Source: Pseudomonas sp. HN11
Lineage (GTDB): Bacteria; Pseudomonadota; Gammaproteobacteria; Pseudomonadales; Pseudomonadaceae
NCBI RefSeq assembly: GCF_021390155.1
Contig: NZ_CP089985.1
Location: 558,001-622,000, forward strand
Reading direction: 5' to 3'
Length of the DNA: 64,000 bases
The notes below the pieces were generated by a model. That model worked only from the letters and a program-made list of their open reading frames with translations, did no database searches and was not told the DNA's origin. The translations under genes and the position numbers were made by a program. Each line of letters opens with the position of its first letter. Position 1 is the first letter of the stretch. Below, piece by piece: positions 1 to 11,286 of the stretch.

Positions 1-1514
1 AAGGCCGCGACATGGCGCCTCGGGTCCAGCCGGCAGCCCATCCTGTGGGAACTTCGGTGGAAGTGCGCGACTTGTTCTTCAACACTCCGGCGCGGCGCAA
101 ATTCCTCAAGGCCGAAAAAACCGAATTCGATCACCTGCAAGAAGTCATCAAGCGTCTGGCCCTGGCCCGTTTCGATGTGGCTTTTCATCTGCGGCATAAC
201 GGCAAGACCATCCTCAGTCTGCACGAAGCTCACGATGACGCCGCGCGCGCTCGCCGGGTGTCGGCGATCTGCGGGCCGGGTTTCCTGGAGCAGGCGCTGC
301 CGATTGAAATCGAGCGCAATGGCTTGCGGTTGTGGGGTTGGGTCGGTTTGCCGACCTTCTCCCGCAGCCAGGCGGACTTGCAGTATTTCTTTGTGAACGG
401 TCGAGCGGTGCGCGACAAACTGGTGGCCCACGCGGTGCGCCAGGCTTATCGCGACGTGCTATTCAATGGGCGCCACCCGACGTTTGTGTTGTTCTTCGAG
501 GTCGACCCGTCGGTGGTGGATGTCAACGTGCACCCCACCAAGCACGAAGTGCGCTTCCGTGATGGACGCATGGTGCATGACTTCCTCTACGGCACCCTGC
601 ACCGCACCTTGGGTGATGTGCGCCCGGACGATCAGTTATCCGCGCCGATTGTGACGGCAGTGGTCCGCCCGAGCGGCCCGCAAGCGGGTGAGTTCGGGCC
701 TCAGGGCGAAATGAGCCTGGCGGCCAACCTACTGCAATCGCCGCAGTCACAACCTTCTTATACCGCGCCGAATTCCGGCGCTGGCTCCGGTTATCAATAC
801 CAATACACGTCGCGCCCACAGTCGGCGGTGCCGGTGGCCGAGGCCCAGGCGGCTTATCGCGAGTTTTTCGCGCCGCTGCCGGGTGCCGAGCCGGGCGCGC
901 CTGTAGCCTTGCCGGAAGGCGGTGGAGATATCCCTCCGTTGGGCTACGCATTGGCGCAGCTCAAGGGCATCTACATCCTGGCGGAAAACGCCCATGGCCT
1001 GGTGCTGGTGGACATGCACGCCGCCCACGAACGGATCATGTACGAACGCCTCAAGATCGCCATGGCCAGCGAAGGTCTCAGTGGCCAGCCGCTGTTGGTG
1101 CCGGAGTCCCTGGCGGTCAGCCAGCGTGAGGCTGATTGTGCCGAAGAACACCACGGCGTCTTCCAGAAACTAGGCTTTGAATTGCAGCGCCTGGGCCCGG
1201 AAACCCTGGCCATCCGCCAGATTCCCGCGCTGCTCAAGCAGGCCGAGGCCAACCGTCTGGTCGCCGACGTGCTGGCAGACCTGATGGAATACGGCACCAG
1301 TGACCGTATCCAGGCGCACATCAACGAACTGCTCGGCACCATGGCCTGCCACGGCGCCATCCGAGCCAACCGCCGCCTGGCCCTGCCGGAAATGAACGGC
1401 CTGCTGCGCGATATGGAAAACACCGAACGCAGCGGCCAATGCAACCACGGCCGACCGACCTGGACCCAGATGGGCCTGGACGATCTGGACAAACTCTTCC
1501 TGCGCGGCCGTTGA
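1..1514 (+). CDS. mutL: DNA mismatch repair protein MutL (5' end outside window)
   Basis: MutL couples MutS mismatch recognition to strand incision. The reading frame is open from the first bases and the gene starts upstream; what remains is about 503 residues, so roughly the first 130 residues (most of the GHKL ATPase motifs) are missing from the window. The visible part begins near the conserved ATPase-domain segment [14 protein letters not shown], continues through the transducer region and a Gln/Pro/Ser-rich linker (about 700-900), and ends in the dimerisation domain. That domain has [12 protein letters not shown], matching the nicking-endonuclease metal motif DQHA(x)2E(x)4E with Met for Gln, and a C-terminal CNHGRPTW motif, so this looks like an endonuclease-type MutL rather than the E. 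coli type. The stop overlaps the miaA start (TGATG), indicating translational coupling. Confidence 0.97.
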   Translation, partial: GRDMAPRVQPAAHPVGTSVEVRDLFFNTPARRKFLKAEKTEFDHLQEVIKRLALARFDVAFHLRHNGKTILSLHEAHDDAARARRVSAICGPGFLEQALPIEIERNGLRLWGWVGLPTFSRSQADLQYFFVNGRAVRDKLVAHAVRQAYRDVLFNGRHPTFVLFFEVDPSVVDVNVHPTKHEVRFRDGRMVHDFLYGTLHRTLGDVRPDDQLSAPIVTAVVRPSGPQAGEFGPQGEMSLAANLLQSPQSQPSYTAPNSGAGSGYQYQYTSRPQSAVPVAEAQAAYREFFAPLPGAEPGAPVALPEGGGDIPPLGYALAQLKGIYILAENAHGLVLVDMHAAHERIMYERLKIAMASEGLSGQPLLVPESLAVSQREADCAEEHHGVFQKLGFELQRLGPETLAIRQIPALLKQAEANRLVADVLADLMEYGTSDRIQAHINELLGTMACHGAIRANRRLALPEMNGLLRDMENTERSGQCNHGRPTWTQMGLDDLDKLFLRGR

Positions 1515-2485
1515 TGAGTGCCTTGCCCCCCGCGATCTTCCTGATGGGTCCCACGGCCGCCGGCAAGACCGACCTGGCCATCGAGCTGACCAAGGTGCTG
1601 CCGTGCGAGTTGATCAGCGTCGACTCTGCCCTGGTTTACCGGGACATGGACATCGGCACGGCCAAGCCGTCAAAAGAGCTGTTGGCCCAATATCCACATA
1701 AGCTGATCGACATCATCGATCCGTCAGAGAGCTATTCGGCCGCGGATTTCCGCACCGATGCCCTGGCTGCCATGGCTGACATCACCGCGCGGGGCAATAT
1801 TCCGCTGCTGGTGGGCGGTACGATGCTCTATTACAAGGCTTTGCAGGAGGGACTGGCGGATATGCCGCCGGCCGATGCACAGGTGCGTGCCGAACTCGAG
1901 GAAGAGGCCGCACGCCTTGGCTGGCAAGCCTTGCACGACCAATTGGCAGCCGTGGACCCGGTGTCCGCCGCGCGCATTCACCCCAATGACCCCCAGCGCC
2001 TCACTCGTGCGCTGGAAGTCTGGCGTGTCAGCGGGCAGACCATGACTGAACATCGGCTGAAACAAAGTGCGCAAAGTGCTGACGCAGGCGCATCTGGCGC
2101 GTCTCAATTGCCCTATACTGTGGCGAATCTGGCCATCGCTCCGGCAAATCGCCAGGTGCTGCATGATCGAATTGCACAAAGATTCACAATTATGTTGGAA
2201 CAGGGGTTTGTGGACGAGGTCGTAGCTCTGCGTTCCAGAGGTGACCTGCATCCAGGGTTACCTTCGATACGTGCCGTAGGCTACCGCCAAGTCTGGGATC
2301 ATCTGGATGGCAAGCTGACGTCAGCCGAAATGCAGGAGCGCGGCATCATTGCCACGCGCCAATTGGCGAAACGCCAGTTCACCTGGTTGCGCAGCTGGAG
2401 CGATTTGCACTGGCTGGACAGCCTGGACAGCGACAATCTGTCACGCGCCTTGAAATACTTGGGCACGGTCTCCATATTGAGCTGA
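1514..2485 (+). CDS. miaA: tRNA dimethylallyltransferase MiaA
   Basis: Transfers a dimethylallyl group to A37 of tRNAs reading UNN codons, the first step of ms2i6A synthesis. The 323-residue protein has the P-loop GPTAAGKT at about residues 12-19, the family segment [19 protein letters not shown], and [13 protein letters not shown] further on. I chose the ATG at 1514, which overlaps the mutL stop; an in-frame ATG 75 bases upstream lies inside mutL and would add a non-family extension. In gammaproteobacteria miaA is followed by hfq, as here, and hfq promoters commonly lie within or just after miaA. Confidence 0.97.
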   Translation: MSALPPAIFLMGPTAAGKTDLAIELTKVLPCELISVDSALVYRDMDIGTAKPSKELLAQYPHKLIDIIDPSESYSAADFRTDALAAMADITARGNIPLLVGGTMLYYKALQEGLADMPPADAQVRAELEEEAARLGWQALHDQLAAVDPVSAARIHPNDPQRLTRALEVWRVSGQTMTEHRLKQSAQSADAGASGASQLPYTVANLAIAPANRQVLHDRIAQRFTIMLEQGFVDEVVALRSRGDLHPGLPSIRAVGYRQVWDHLDGKLTSAEMQERGIIATRQLAKRQFTWLRSWSDLHWLDSLDSDNLSRALKYLGTVSILS

Positions 2486-2580
2486 GTCCTTGCAATTGCC
2501 GTCTATCCTTGGGGGTGTGACGGCCATAAGCTATCTATTTTTCCGATTTTTTATTATTGATCCTTAAAGGAGTGCGACAC

Positions 2581-2841
2581 ATGTCAAAAGGGCATTCGCT
2601 ACAAGACCCTTACTTGAATACTTTACGTAAAGAGAAAGTGGGGGTTTCCATCTACCTGGTCAACGGTATCAAGCTGCAAGGCACGATCGAGTCGTTCGAC
2701 CAGTTCGTGATCCTGCTGAAAAACACCGTCAGCCAGATGGTCTACAAGCACGCTATCTCGACAGTCGTCCCTGTTCGTCCAATCCGCCTGCCTAGCGCTG
2801 CCGGTGATGACGTAGCTGACGCTGAGCCAGGTAACGCCTGA
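2581..2841 (+). CDS. hfq: RNA chaperone Hfq
   Basis: Hexameric Sm-like protein that pairs small RNAs with mRNAs and, in Pseudomonas, works with Crc in catabolite repression. The 86-residue product ([19 protein letters not shown]...) has the Sm1 segment [12 protein letters not shown] and the Sm2 segment YKHAIST, plus a short acidic tail ([11 protein letters not shown]) that is reduced compared with the E. coli protein. The ATG at 2581 is preceded by AAAGGAG at a good distance; an in-frame ATG at 2557 lies upstream of this ribosome-binding site and is rejected. hflX follows 12 bases after the stop. Confidence 0.98.
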   Translation: MSKGHSLQDPYLNTLRKEKVGVSIYLVNGIKLQGTIESFDQFVILLKNTVSQMVYKHAISTVVPVRPIRLPSAAGDDVADAEPGNA

Positions 2842-2853
2842 TAGGAGTCTCCT

Positions 2854-4155
2854 TTGTTCTTTGAGCGCCACGGTGGTGGTGAGCGGGTCATTCTCGTTCA
2901 CTTGGATGGACAGGACCCTGAGGCGCGCGAAGATCCGCAGGAGTTTCAGGAGTTGGCAAATTCGGCCGGCGCCGAGACCGTTGCGTTTTTTAACGTGCCG
3001 CGTCATCGGCCAACCGCCAAATATCTGATTGGCAGCGGCAAGGTCGAGGAACTGCGCGACCTGGTGCACGCTGAAGAAGCCGATCTGGTGATCTTCAATC
3101 ACGTCCTCACGCCCAGTCAGGAACGTAACCTCGAACGAGTCTTCGAGTGTCGCGTGATCGACCGTACCGGTCTGATTCTCGATATTTTCGCCCAACGCGC
3201 CCGTACCCATGAGGGCAAGCTCCAGGTTGAACTGGCCCAGCTTGACCACATGAGCACCCGGCTGGTTCGCGGCTGGACTCACCTTGAGCGTCAAGGCGGC
3301 GGCATCGGCATGCGGGGGCCGGGTGAAACCCAGCTCGAAACCGACCGACGCCTGTTGCGGGTTCGCCTGCGCCAGATCAAGGGTCGCCTGGAGAAAGTGC
3401 GCAGCCAGCGTGAGCAATCACGACGTGGCCGTTCCCGTGCGGATATCCCTACCGTGTCCCTGGTGGGCTATACCAACGCCGGCAAATCCACGCTCTTCAA
3501 CAACGTGACGAAGTCGGACGTGTACGCGGCCGATCAACTGTTCGCCACCCTCGACCCGACCTTGCGCCGTCTGGATCTGGACGACCTGGGGCCGATTGTC
3601 CTGGCCGATACCGTGGGTTTCATTCGTCACTTGCCGCACAAGCTGGTCGAAGCATTTCGGTCTACGCTCGAAGAATCGAGCAATTCCGACCTGCTGTTGC
3701 ACGTGATCGATGCGGCTGAACCGGATCGCATGTTGCAGATTGAACAGGTGATGCTGGTACTGGGCGAGATTGGCGCCCAGGACTTGCCGATCCTTGAGGT
3801 CTATAACAAACTCGATTTGCTTGAAGGCGTTGAGCCACAAATCCAGCGCGATGAGAACGGCAAACCCCAGCGGGTCTGGCTCTCGGCGCGTGATGGCAGT
3901 GGCCTTGAGTTGCTTGAACAAGCCATTGCCGAGTTGCTCGGCAGCGATTTGTTCGTCGGCACCTTGCGCTTGCCCCAGCGTTTTGCTCGACTGCGTGCAC
4001 AGTTTTTCGAGTTGGGCGCAGTACAGAAAGAAGAACACGACGAAGAAGGTGTCAGCTTGCTGGCCGTTCGATTGCCTCGCTCGGAGCTGAATCGGCTGGT
4101 CAGCCGTGAAGGCGTTGTACCGACAGAGTTCATCGAACAACACACTTTGCAATAA
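2854..4155 (+). CDS. hflX: Ribosome-associated GTPase HflX
   Basis: HflX binds the 50S subunit and splits or rescues stalled ribosomes, notably under heat stress. The 433-residue protein has the N-terminal HflX domain, a Gly-rich loop (ERQGGGIGMRGPGETQLE, about residues 146-163), and a G domain with G1 GYTNAGKST (205-213), G3 DTVGF and G4 NKLD. The start is TTG at 2854, placed 5-10 bases after TAGGAG; no closer ATG fits the family N-terminus. It lies 12 bases after hfq and ahead of hflKC, the conserved hfq-hflX-hflK-hflC order. Confidence 0.95.
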   Translation: MFFERHGGGERVILVHLDGQDPEAREDPQEFQELANSAGAETVAFFNVPRHRPTAKYLIGSGKVEELRDLVHAEEADLVIFNHVLTPSQERNLERVFECRVIDRTGLILDIFAQRARTHEGKLQVELAQLDHMSTRLVRGWTHLERQGGGIGMRGPGETQLETDRRLLRVRLRQIKGRLEKVRSQREQSRRGRSRADIPTVSLVGYTNAGKSTLFNNVTKSDVYAADQLFATLDPTLRRLDLDDLGPIVLADTVGFIRHLPHKLVEAFRSTLEESSNSDLLLHVIDAAEPDRMLQIEQVMLVLGEIGAQDLPILEVYNKLDLLEGVEPQIQRDENGKPQRVWLSARDGSGLELLEQAIAELLGSDLFVGTLRLPQRFARLRAQFFELGAVQKEEHDEEGVSLLAVRLPRSELNRLVSREGVVPTEFIEQHTLQ

Positions 4156-4251
4156 AAGCCTCCTAAAGCGGTTGTGCCGCAGTGGCAGGCATTCTGTAGC
4201 ATTGGTCGGCGCGCCGTGGGTGCGTCTTTGCTTTATCAGATGGAGAGCGCT

Positions 4252-5427
4252 ATGGCTTGGAATGAGCCGGGTGGCAACTCGAATAATCAGGATCCTTGGG
4301 GTGGTAAACGCCGCAATAATGGCGACCGCAAGGGGCCACCAGATCTCGACGAGGCCTTCCGAAAGCTGCAGGAAAGCCTGAATGGGTTGTTCGGTGGTGG
4401 AAAAAAACGTGGTGGTGACGACGGCGGTCGCACAAGCAAGGGCGGTGGCTATGGTCTGCTGGGCCTGGGTCTTGTCGTGCTGGCGGCCGTATGGCTGTAC
4501 AGCGCCGTCTACGTGGTGGACGAGCAGGAGCAAGCCGTGGTGCTGCGCTTCGGCAAGTACTACGAGACTGTCGGCCCTGGCCTGAATATCTACTTCCCGC
4601 CGATCGACAAGAAGTACATGGAAAACGTCACGCGTGAGCGTGCGTACACCAAGCAGGGCCAGATGCTGACCGAAGACGAGAACATCGTCGAAGTGCCGCT
4701 GACCGTGCAGTACAAGATCAGCAACCTGCAGGACTTCGTGCTGAACGTTGATCAGCCGGAAATCAGCCTGCAACACGCTACGGAAAGTGCGCTGCGCCAT
4801 GTCGTCGGTTCTACCGCGATGGACCAGGTGCTGACCGAAGGTCGTGAATTGATGGCCAGCGAGATCAAGGAGCGTCTGCAACGGTTCCTCGATACCTATC
4901 GCACCGGTATCACCGTGACCCAGGTGAACGTACAGAGCGCAGCCGCACCGCGTGAAGTACAGGAAGCCTTCGACGACGTGATCCGCGCCCGTGAAGACGA
5001 GCAGCGTTCGCGCAACCAGGCTGAAACCTACGCCAACGGCGTCGTGCCGGAAGCCCGTGGTCAGGCCCAGCGCATCCTCGAGGATGCCAACGGTTACCGC
5101 GACGAAGTGGTCTCCCGCGCCAAGGGTGAGGCGGATCGCTTTACCAAGCTGGTCGCCGAGTACCGCAAGGCGCCGGAAGTCACGCGTGAGCGTCTGTACC
5201 TGGACACCATGCAAGAAGTCTTCAGCAACACCAGCAAGGTGCTCGTGACCGGCAGCAAGGGTGGACAGAACAACCTGCTGTACCTGCCGCTGGACAAGAT
5301 GATCGAAGGTGGTCGTAGCAGCACCAGCGCACCGTCCACCGGTTCCAATGCCGCTGCCAACGAAGCGAGCGCCCGTGCGGCCGCTGACTTGCTGCAACAG
5401 CAAACACGTACCAGGGAGAGTCGTTGA
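4252..5427 (+). CDS. hflK: HflK, subunit of the FtsH-associated HflKC complex
   Basis: HflK and HflC form a membrane-anchored SPFH/prohibitin assembly that surrounds and modulates the FtsH protease. The 391-residue protein has a Gly/Asn-rich cytoplasmic N-terminus (MAWNEPGGNSNNQDPWGG), one membrane segment near residues 65-85 (YGLLGLGLVVLAAVWLYSAV), an SPFH domain, and an Ala/Glu-rich coiled coil (about 230-310). Start chosen at 4252 because the Gly-rich N-terminus then begins as in the family; the ORF is open 26 codons further up. It overlaps hflC by one base (TGATG). Confidence 0.96.
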   Translation: MAWNEPGGNSNNQDPWGGKRRNNGDRKGPPDLDEAFRKLQESLNGLFGGGKKRGGDDGGRTSKGGGYGLLGLGLVVLAAVWLYSAVYVVDEQEQAVVLRFGKYYETVGPGLNIYFPPIDKKYMENVTRERAYTKQGQMLTEDENIVEVPLTVQYKISNLQDFVLNVDQPEISLQHATESALRHVVGSTAMDQVLTEGRELMASEIKERLQRFLDTYRTGITVTQVNVQSAAAPREVQEAFDDVIRAREDEQRSRNQAETYANGVVPEARGQAQRILEDANGYRDEVVSRAKGEADRFTKLVAEYRKAPEVTRERLYLDTMQEVFSNTSKVLVTGSKGGQNNLLYLPLDKMIEGGRSSTSAPSTGSNAAANEASARAAADLLQQQTRTRESR

Positions 5428-6293
5428 TGAGCAATAAATCGCTGACCGCCCTGATTGTGGGCGTCGTCGTGGTCATCGCTGCCTGGAACTGCTTCTACAT
5501 CGTGGCTCAGACCGAGCGTGCGGTGCTGCTGCAATTCGGTCGCGTGGTCCAGGCGGATGTCCAGCCGGGCCTGCATGTGAAAGTCCCCTACGTCAACCAG
5601 GTGCGCAAGTTCGACGCCCGGCTGATGACCCTGGATGCACCGACACAGCGCTTCCTGACCCTGGAAAAGAAAGCCGTGATGGTTGACGCCTACGCCAAGT
5701 GGCGCGTCAAGGATGCCGAGCGCTTCTACACCGCGACTTCCGGCCTCAAGCAGATTGCCGACGAGCGTCTGTCGCGCCGTCTGGAGTCGGGCCTGCGTGA
5801 CCAGTTTGGTAAGCGCACCCTGCACGAGGTGGTATCCGGTGAGCGTGACGCGCTGATGGCTGACATCACGCGTTCGCTGAACACCATGGCAGAAAAAGAG
5901 CTGGGCATCGAAGTGGTTGATGTTCGGGTCAAGGCGATCGACCTGCCGAAGGAAGTGAACCGCAGCGTGTTCGAGCGTATGAGCACCGAGCGTGAGCGTG
6001 AAGCCCGTGAGCACCGCGCCAAGGGTAACGAGCTGGCAGAAGGTATCCGTGCGGATGCCGACCGTCAGCGCCGTGTACTGCTGGCCGAAGCCTATCGCGA
6101 GTCTGAAGAGGCCCGTGGTGATGGCGACGCTCAAGCGGCGGCGATCTACGCCAAGGCCTACGGCCAGGACCAGGAGTTCTACGCGTTCTACCGTAGCCTG
6201 CGCGCCTACCGTGAAAGCTTCGCGAACAAAACCGACGTCATGGTGCTGGACCCAAGTAGCGATTTCTTCCGCTACCTGGAAAAAGCCAAGTAA
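5427..6293 (+). CDS. hflC: HflC, subunit of the FtsH-associated HflKC complex
   Basis: Partner of HflK in the SPFH complex that regulates FtsH. The 288-residue protein starts MSNKSLTALIVGVVVVIAA, a single N-terminal membrane anchor, followed by an SPFH domain (TERAVLLQFGRVVQADVQPG) and an alpha-helical coiled-coil C-terminus. The ATG at 5427 shares its A with the hflK stop; an in-frame TTG lies directly before it. The GAGAG sequence just upstream can serve as ribosome-binding site. An intrinsic terminator about 90 bases downstream closes the operon. Confidence 0.96.
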   Translation: MSNKSLTALIVGVVVVIAAWNCFYIVAQTERAVLLQFGRVVQADVQPGLHVKVPYVNQVRKFDARLMTLDAPTQRFLTLEKKAVMVDAYAKWRVKDAERFYTATSGLKQIADERLSRRLESGLRDQFGKRTLHEVVSGERDALMADITRSLNTMAEKELGIEVVDVRVKAIDLPKEVNRSVFERMSTEREREAREHRAKGNELAEGIRADADRQRRVLLAEAYRESEEARGDGDAQAAAIYAKAYGQDQEFYAFYRSLRAYRESFANKTDVMVLDPSSDFFRYLEKAK

Positions 6294-6382
6294 TCAGCTC
6301 GCCACTGTGTAGGAAACACTCCGTCGGGCGGCTAAAACGCCTGGCGGGGTGATCCTTTCAGAAAACGGGTGTATGATGCGGC

Positions 6383-6406
6383 AGCCGGGAAATTCCCGGC
6401 TTTTTT
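6383..6406 (+). terminator. Intrinsic terminator after hflC
   Basis: AGCCGGGA and TCCCGGCT form an 8-bp GC-rich stem with a 3-base loop, followed directly by a run of T. It is placed to end the hfq-hflX-hflK-hflC transcript. The rest of the 293-base gap up to hisZ shows no convincing gene and presumably carries the hisZ-purA promoter. Confidence 0.85.
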
Positions 6407-6586
6407 GCGTCTGCGTGTTTGATTCGGCAGGCGTGACAGGATTTTCGAGGAAAGTGCCCGACGAGGCCGATTACAGGCCGTTCGTCACGTCGCTCTTGCG
6501 CGTGGTTTATGCAGGGGGCGGGCGTTTTCTGCTCTACTCAAGGCTCGGCCGAGGGCTGGCCGCCCGGATCAAAGGGGAATGGCGTA

Positions 6587-7774
6587 ATGGCAACGGTAGA
6601 CCGCTGGCTGCTGCCAGATGGCATCGAAGAAGTACTGCCACCAGAAGCTGCGCGCATTGAAGTAGCGCGTCGCCAGGTGTTGGATCTGTTCCAGAGCTGG
6701 GGTTACGAGTTTGTGGTGACCCCCCATATCGAGTACCTGGAATCCCTGCTGACCGGCGCGGGCCAGGACCTGGATCTGCGCACCTTCAAGGTCATCGACC
6801 CGCAATCGGGCCGGCAAATGGGTTTCCGTGCCGACATCACGCCGCAAGTGGCGCGTATCGATGCGCACACCCTGCGCCGAGAAGGTCCGAGCCGTCTGTG
6901 CTACGCCGGTAGCGTGCTGCATGCACAGCCGCGCGCGTTGTCGTCGTCCCGTAGCCCGATCCAGTTGGGTGCCGAGTTGTACGGCGATGCCAGCCCGAGC
7001 AGCGACGTTGAAGTGATCAGCTTGATGCTGGCCATGCTGCAACTGGCCGATGTGCCGGATGTCCACATGGACCTGGGCCACGTGGGGATCTACCGTGGCC
7101 TGGCCCGTGCGGCCGGTTTGTCCGGTGAAGTAGAACAACAGCTGTTTGATGCCCTGCAACGCAAGGCCATCGATGAAGTGATTGCCCTGACGGCGAGTGT
7201 GCCTGCCGATCTGGCTGACATGCTGCGTGCACTGGTCAACCTGTGTGGTGGCCGTGAAGTGCTGGTGGCCGCGCGTGAGCGCCTGGCCAACGCGCCGGCG
7301 CGGGTGCTGGCGGCACTGGACGACGTACTGGCGATTGCCGAGCAGTTGTCGGCGCGCTTCCCGGAGCTGCCGCTGTACTTTGACCTGGGTGAGTTGCGCG
7401 GCTACCACTACCACACCGGTGTGGTGTTCGCTGTATTTGTATCGGGTGTTGGCCAAGCCATCGCCCAGGGTGGTCGTTATGACGATATCGGCGCCGACTT
7501 CGGTCGTGCGCGTCCGGCCACTGGTTTTTCCACCGATTTGAAAACCCTGGTGACCCTGGGGCGTGCTGAGGTCGAGCTGCCGTCTGGTGGCATCTGGATG
7601 CCCGACAGTACGGACGCAGCACTCTGGCAGCAGGTTTGCCAGTTGCGCAGTGAGGGTCAGCGTGTCGTCCAGGCCTTGCCTGGGCAGCCATTGGCCGCCG
7701 CCCGTGATGCGGACTGCGACCGGCAATTGATTCTGCAGAACGGGCTTTGGCAAGTATCGCCACTGGCTTCTTGA
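6587..7774 (+). CDS. hisZ: ATP phosphoribosyltransferase regulatory subunit HisZ
   Basis: A catalytically inactive histidyl-tRNA synthetase paralogue that pairs with short-form HisG for the first step of histidine biosynthesis. The 395-residue protein has the class II synthetase-like core ([23 protein letters not shown] near the N-terminus; [15 protein letters not shown] as motif 2 equivalent; [42 protein letters not shown]) but no anticodon-binding domain. The ATG at 6587 follows AAAGGGGAATGGCGTA; upstream in-frame codons are non-conserved. It sits 54 bases before purA, as in other pseudomonads. Confidence 0.94.
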   Translation: MATVDRWLLPDGIEEVLPPEAARIEVARRQVLDLFQSWGYEFVVTPHIEYLESLLTGAGQDLDLRTFKVIDPQSGRQMGFRADITPQVARIDAHTLRREGPSRLCYAGSVLHAQPRALSSSRSPIQLGAELYGDASPSSDVEVISLMLAMLQLADVPDVHMDLGHVGIYRGLARAAGLSGEVEQQLFDALQRKAIDEVIALTASVPADLADMLRALVNLCGGREVLVAARERLANAPARVLAALDDVLAIAEQLSARFPELPLYFDLGELRGYHYHTGVVFAVFVSGVGQAIAQGGRYDDIGADFGRARPATGFSTDLKTLVTLGRAEVELPSGGIWMPDSTDAALWQQVCQLRSEGQRVVQALPGQPLAAARDADCDRQLILQNGLWQVSPLAS

Positions 7775-9118
<1,344 letters not shown>

Positions 9119-9139
9119 TAAGCTGTTGATGTAAAAAGC

Positions 9140-9163
9140 AAAGGGTTCCTTCGGGAGCCCTTT
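9140..9163 (+). terminator. Intrinsic terminator after purA
   Basis: AAAGGGTTCC, a TTCG tetraloop and GGAGCCCTTT form a 10-bp stem with one T-G pair. The T-run is short (TTTGTCGTTT), so efficiency is uncertain. Confidence 0.75.
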
Positions 9164-9258
9164 GTCGTTTCTGCCGCATGGGCGGCACGACCCTTGCTTT
9201 GCTTCTTTCTTTCGCGGTGCTATCAAATTAATGGCACCCGTGGTGGAGGGATTCCCAG

Positions 9259-11193
9259 ATGTCTGCCGTTCTCTCATTGTTACAAAGCCGTCTGTTGCGG
9301 CCGGTGTTCGTTACCCTAGGTATCGCTCTTTTGGTGCAAGTGCTGGTGGCAGTTGCCCTCACACGTAGCACGGTCTCGGCGCTGGAAGCCGATTTAGGCA
9401 ATCGCCTGAGTGTCGACAGCCAGAAACTGTCTGGCGAACTGGCGCAGGCGGGCAAGGAAGTCACGTCCAGCTTGGAGAGCCTGTCTACCAGCACGCGTCA
9501 GCGTCTGACGGCAGGGCTTTCGACCCGCTTGCAGGAAGAACAGAAGCAACTGCGTGCGACTCTGGAAAAAGACCTGCAGGACTCCGCCAATGATATGGCG
9601 CAACTGCTGGCCTCGGTGGCGCCGCGTGCCATGTGGGACAGCGACGTGCCGACGCTGTCGGAGTTCGCCCGGCGTGCCCAGCGCAATCCCAACGTGCTGT
9701 TCGTGGTCTATGACGACGCGGCGGGTGAGCATCTGACCCGCTACCTTAACCGTGAAAACCCCATCAACCAGGCGCTGCTGGCAAAGGGCGCGGGTGACCG
9801 TGCACTGGATAAAGTGCTGGATGCGGCTAAGAGCGACCCTTCTGTTTACTACGTCGAAGCATCCATCAGCCCCAATGGGGTCGAGATCGGCAAAGTCCGC
9901 ATGGGTGTTTCGACCGCGTCGGTTGAAGCGGATCTGCAAGCGCTCGACAAGCGTTTTGCAGCGCTGATCGCCAGCGGTGATCAGCTGGTAGGCGATAGCC
10001 TCAAAGGAGCAGCATCCGACAGCGCTGCCGCCATGGGCGCCCGCCTGCAATCCGCGCAGGCGACTGCCACCCAAATGACCGCCAACACCACCAGTGCCGT
10101 GCAGGACGCTGCTGGCACCTTGCGCTGGCGCATCGGCATGGGGCTTGCGCTGGTTGGTCTAGGCGTATTGCTGTTGATCGCTATCGTGCTGGGCCGCCGT
10201 GTGGTTACTCGCCTGAAGCTGCTGATCGCCGCCATGGATGATTTGGCGGCGGGCGAGGGTGACCTCACCAAGCGCGTGCAGATCAGCAGCAAGGACGAAA
10301 TCGGCGACATGGCTTCGGCGGTCAATCGCTTCGTGGATAAGTTGCAGCCCATCGTGCGCGAAGCAGGGGATGTGGCCCAGCGGACCGGTGTGGAAATCGG
10401 CGCCATGACCTTGCGCAATGCCGGTGCCGACGCGGCGGCCGGCTTGCAGCGCGACGAAGTGGCCGAAAGCTTGCGCGCGCTGTCGCAAATGGCCGATGAG
10501 GCACAGGCCGAGAGCCATGCGATGCAGGCGGCATTGCAGCAAGTGGTGGATATTCGACAGGCCACCGACGAGAACTCGCGTACCTCGGCGCAGGTCGGCA
10601 GTTTGATCGAAGCGTTGGCGGGCCAGGTGCAGGCAGGTTCCACGGTCATCGAGCGTCTGGCCCAGCAAAGCCAGCAGATCGAAGTGGTGCTGACCGTGAT
10701 CCACGGCATTGCCGAGCAAACCAACTTGCTGGCACTCAACGCCGCAATCGAGGCGGCGCGTGCCGGTGAAACCGGACGCGGTTTTGCCGTGGTGGCGGAC
10801 GAAGTGCGGGCGCTTGCGAGCAAGACCCAAAGCTCCACCGGCGATATCCAGGCGCATATCGTGGCGTTGCAACAGGGCGCGCGTGAGGCGGTAGAAACCA
10901 TCGGCAAGGCCGGGCGCCAGGCCAGTGAAGGTTTGCTGGTGCTGCGCGACAGCGTGCGCTTGCAGCAGACGGTGCAGGCTTCGGTGGAGCAGGTGCATGC
11001 CGCGATTGGCTTGGCGACGCGCGCGGCCGAACATCAGGCCCAGGGCGCCCATGCGGTGCGTGGTCGCGTTGAAGTGATCCACGCTCAGGCTGAGCGTGCT
11101 GCGCAGGCGGTGGTGGAGACGACGGCCAGTGGCAAGGTGTTGGATGGGTTGGCGGCGCAATTGAAGGCAAGCCTGGGGCAGTTCCGGGCCTAG
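9259..11193 (+). CDS. Methyl-accepting chemotaxis protein
   Basis: Inner-membrane chemoreceptor that signals through CheA/CheW. The 644-residue protein has an N-terminal membrane segment (about 13-34), a periplasmic part of about 255 residues, a second membrane segment (about 291-313), a HAMP domain (about 313-366) and a signalling domain whose hairpin tip [21 protein letters not shown] lies near residues 484-504. The periplasmic part is rich in Ala, Gln and Leu and looks largely helical; I cannot assign a ligand family. It is a single-gene unit; a REPIN follows it. Confidence 0.93.
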   Translation: MSAVLSLLQSRLLRPVFVTLGIALLVQVLVAVALTRSTVSALEADLGNRLSVDSQKLSGELAQAGKEVTSSLESLSTSTRQRLTAGLSTRLQEEQKQLRATLEKDLQDSANDMAQLLASVAPRAMWDSDVPTLSEFARRAQRNPNVLFVVYDDAAGEHLTRYLNRENPINQALLAKGAGDRALDKVLDAAKSDPSVYYVEASISPNGVEIGKVRMGVSTASVEADLQALDKRFAALIASGDQLVGDSLKGAASDSAAAMGARLQSAQATATQMTANTTSAVQDAAGTLRWRIGMGLALVGLGVLLLIAIVLGRRVVTRLKLLIAAMDDLAAGEGDLTKRVQISSKDEIGDMASAVNRFVDKLQPIVREAGDVAQRTGVEIGAMTLRNAGADAAAGLQRDEVAESLRALSQMADEAQAESHAMQAALQQVVDIRQATDENSRTSAQVGSLIEALAGQVQAGSTVIERLAQQSQQIEVVLTVIHGIAEQTNLLALNAAIEAARAGETGRGFAVVADEVRALASKTQSSTGDIQAHIVALQQGAREAVETIGKAGRQASEGLLVLRDSVRLQQTVQASVEQVHAAIGLATRAAEHQAQGAHAVRGRVEVIHAQAERAAQAVVETTASGKVLDGLAAQLKASLGQFRA

Positions 11194-11212
11194 CATCGCC
11201 TGTTCCGGCGTC

Positions 11213-11279
11213 ATCGCGGGCAAGCCCGGCTCCCACCTTGGAATGCATTCCAAGTGTGGGACTCGGGCTTGCCGGCGAT
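11213..11279. repeat. REPIN (inverted pair of REP palindromes), diverged
   Basis: Two inverted arms of the form CGCGGGCAAGCCCGGCTCCCA and its near complement are separated by about 25 bases. It matches the P. fluorescens-group REP core but is the most diverged full copy in the window. It sits between the convergent 3' ends of the chemoreceptor gene and the ABC permease gene, where it could also act as a transcript-end hairpin. Confidence 0.8.
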
Positions 11280-11286
11280 AGCGCTC

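Noticed and set aside
3418-5403. 661-codon open frame on the minus strand across hflX and hflK
   Set aside because: Shadow of conserved genes in the usual GC3-driven antisense frame; no recognisable domain.
6349-6660. 103-codon plus-strand frame between hflC and hisZ, where P. aeruginosa has a small DUF2065-type gene
   Set aside because: The translation is not hydrophobic as expected for that family, it runs into hisZ out of frame, and a terminator lies inside it. I find no small gene in any frame here.
11213-11279. CRISPR repeats
   Set aside because: The recurring 20-30-base words across the window are REP palindromes in inverted pairs, not direct repeats with spacers.
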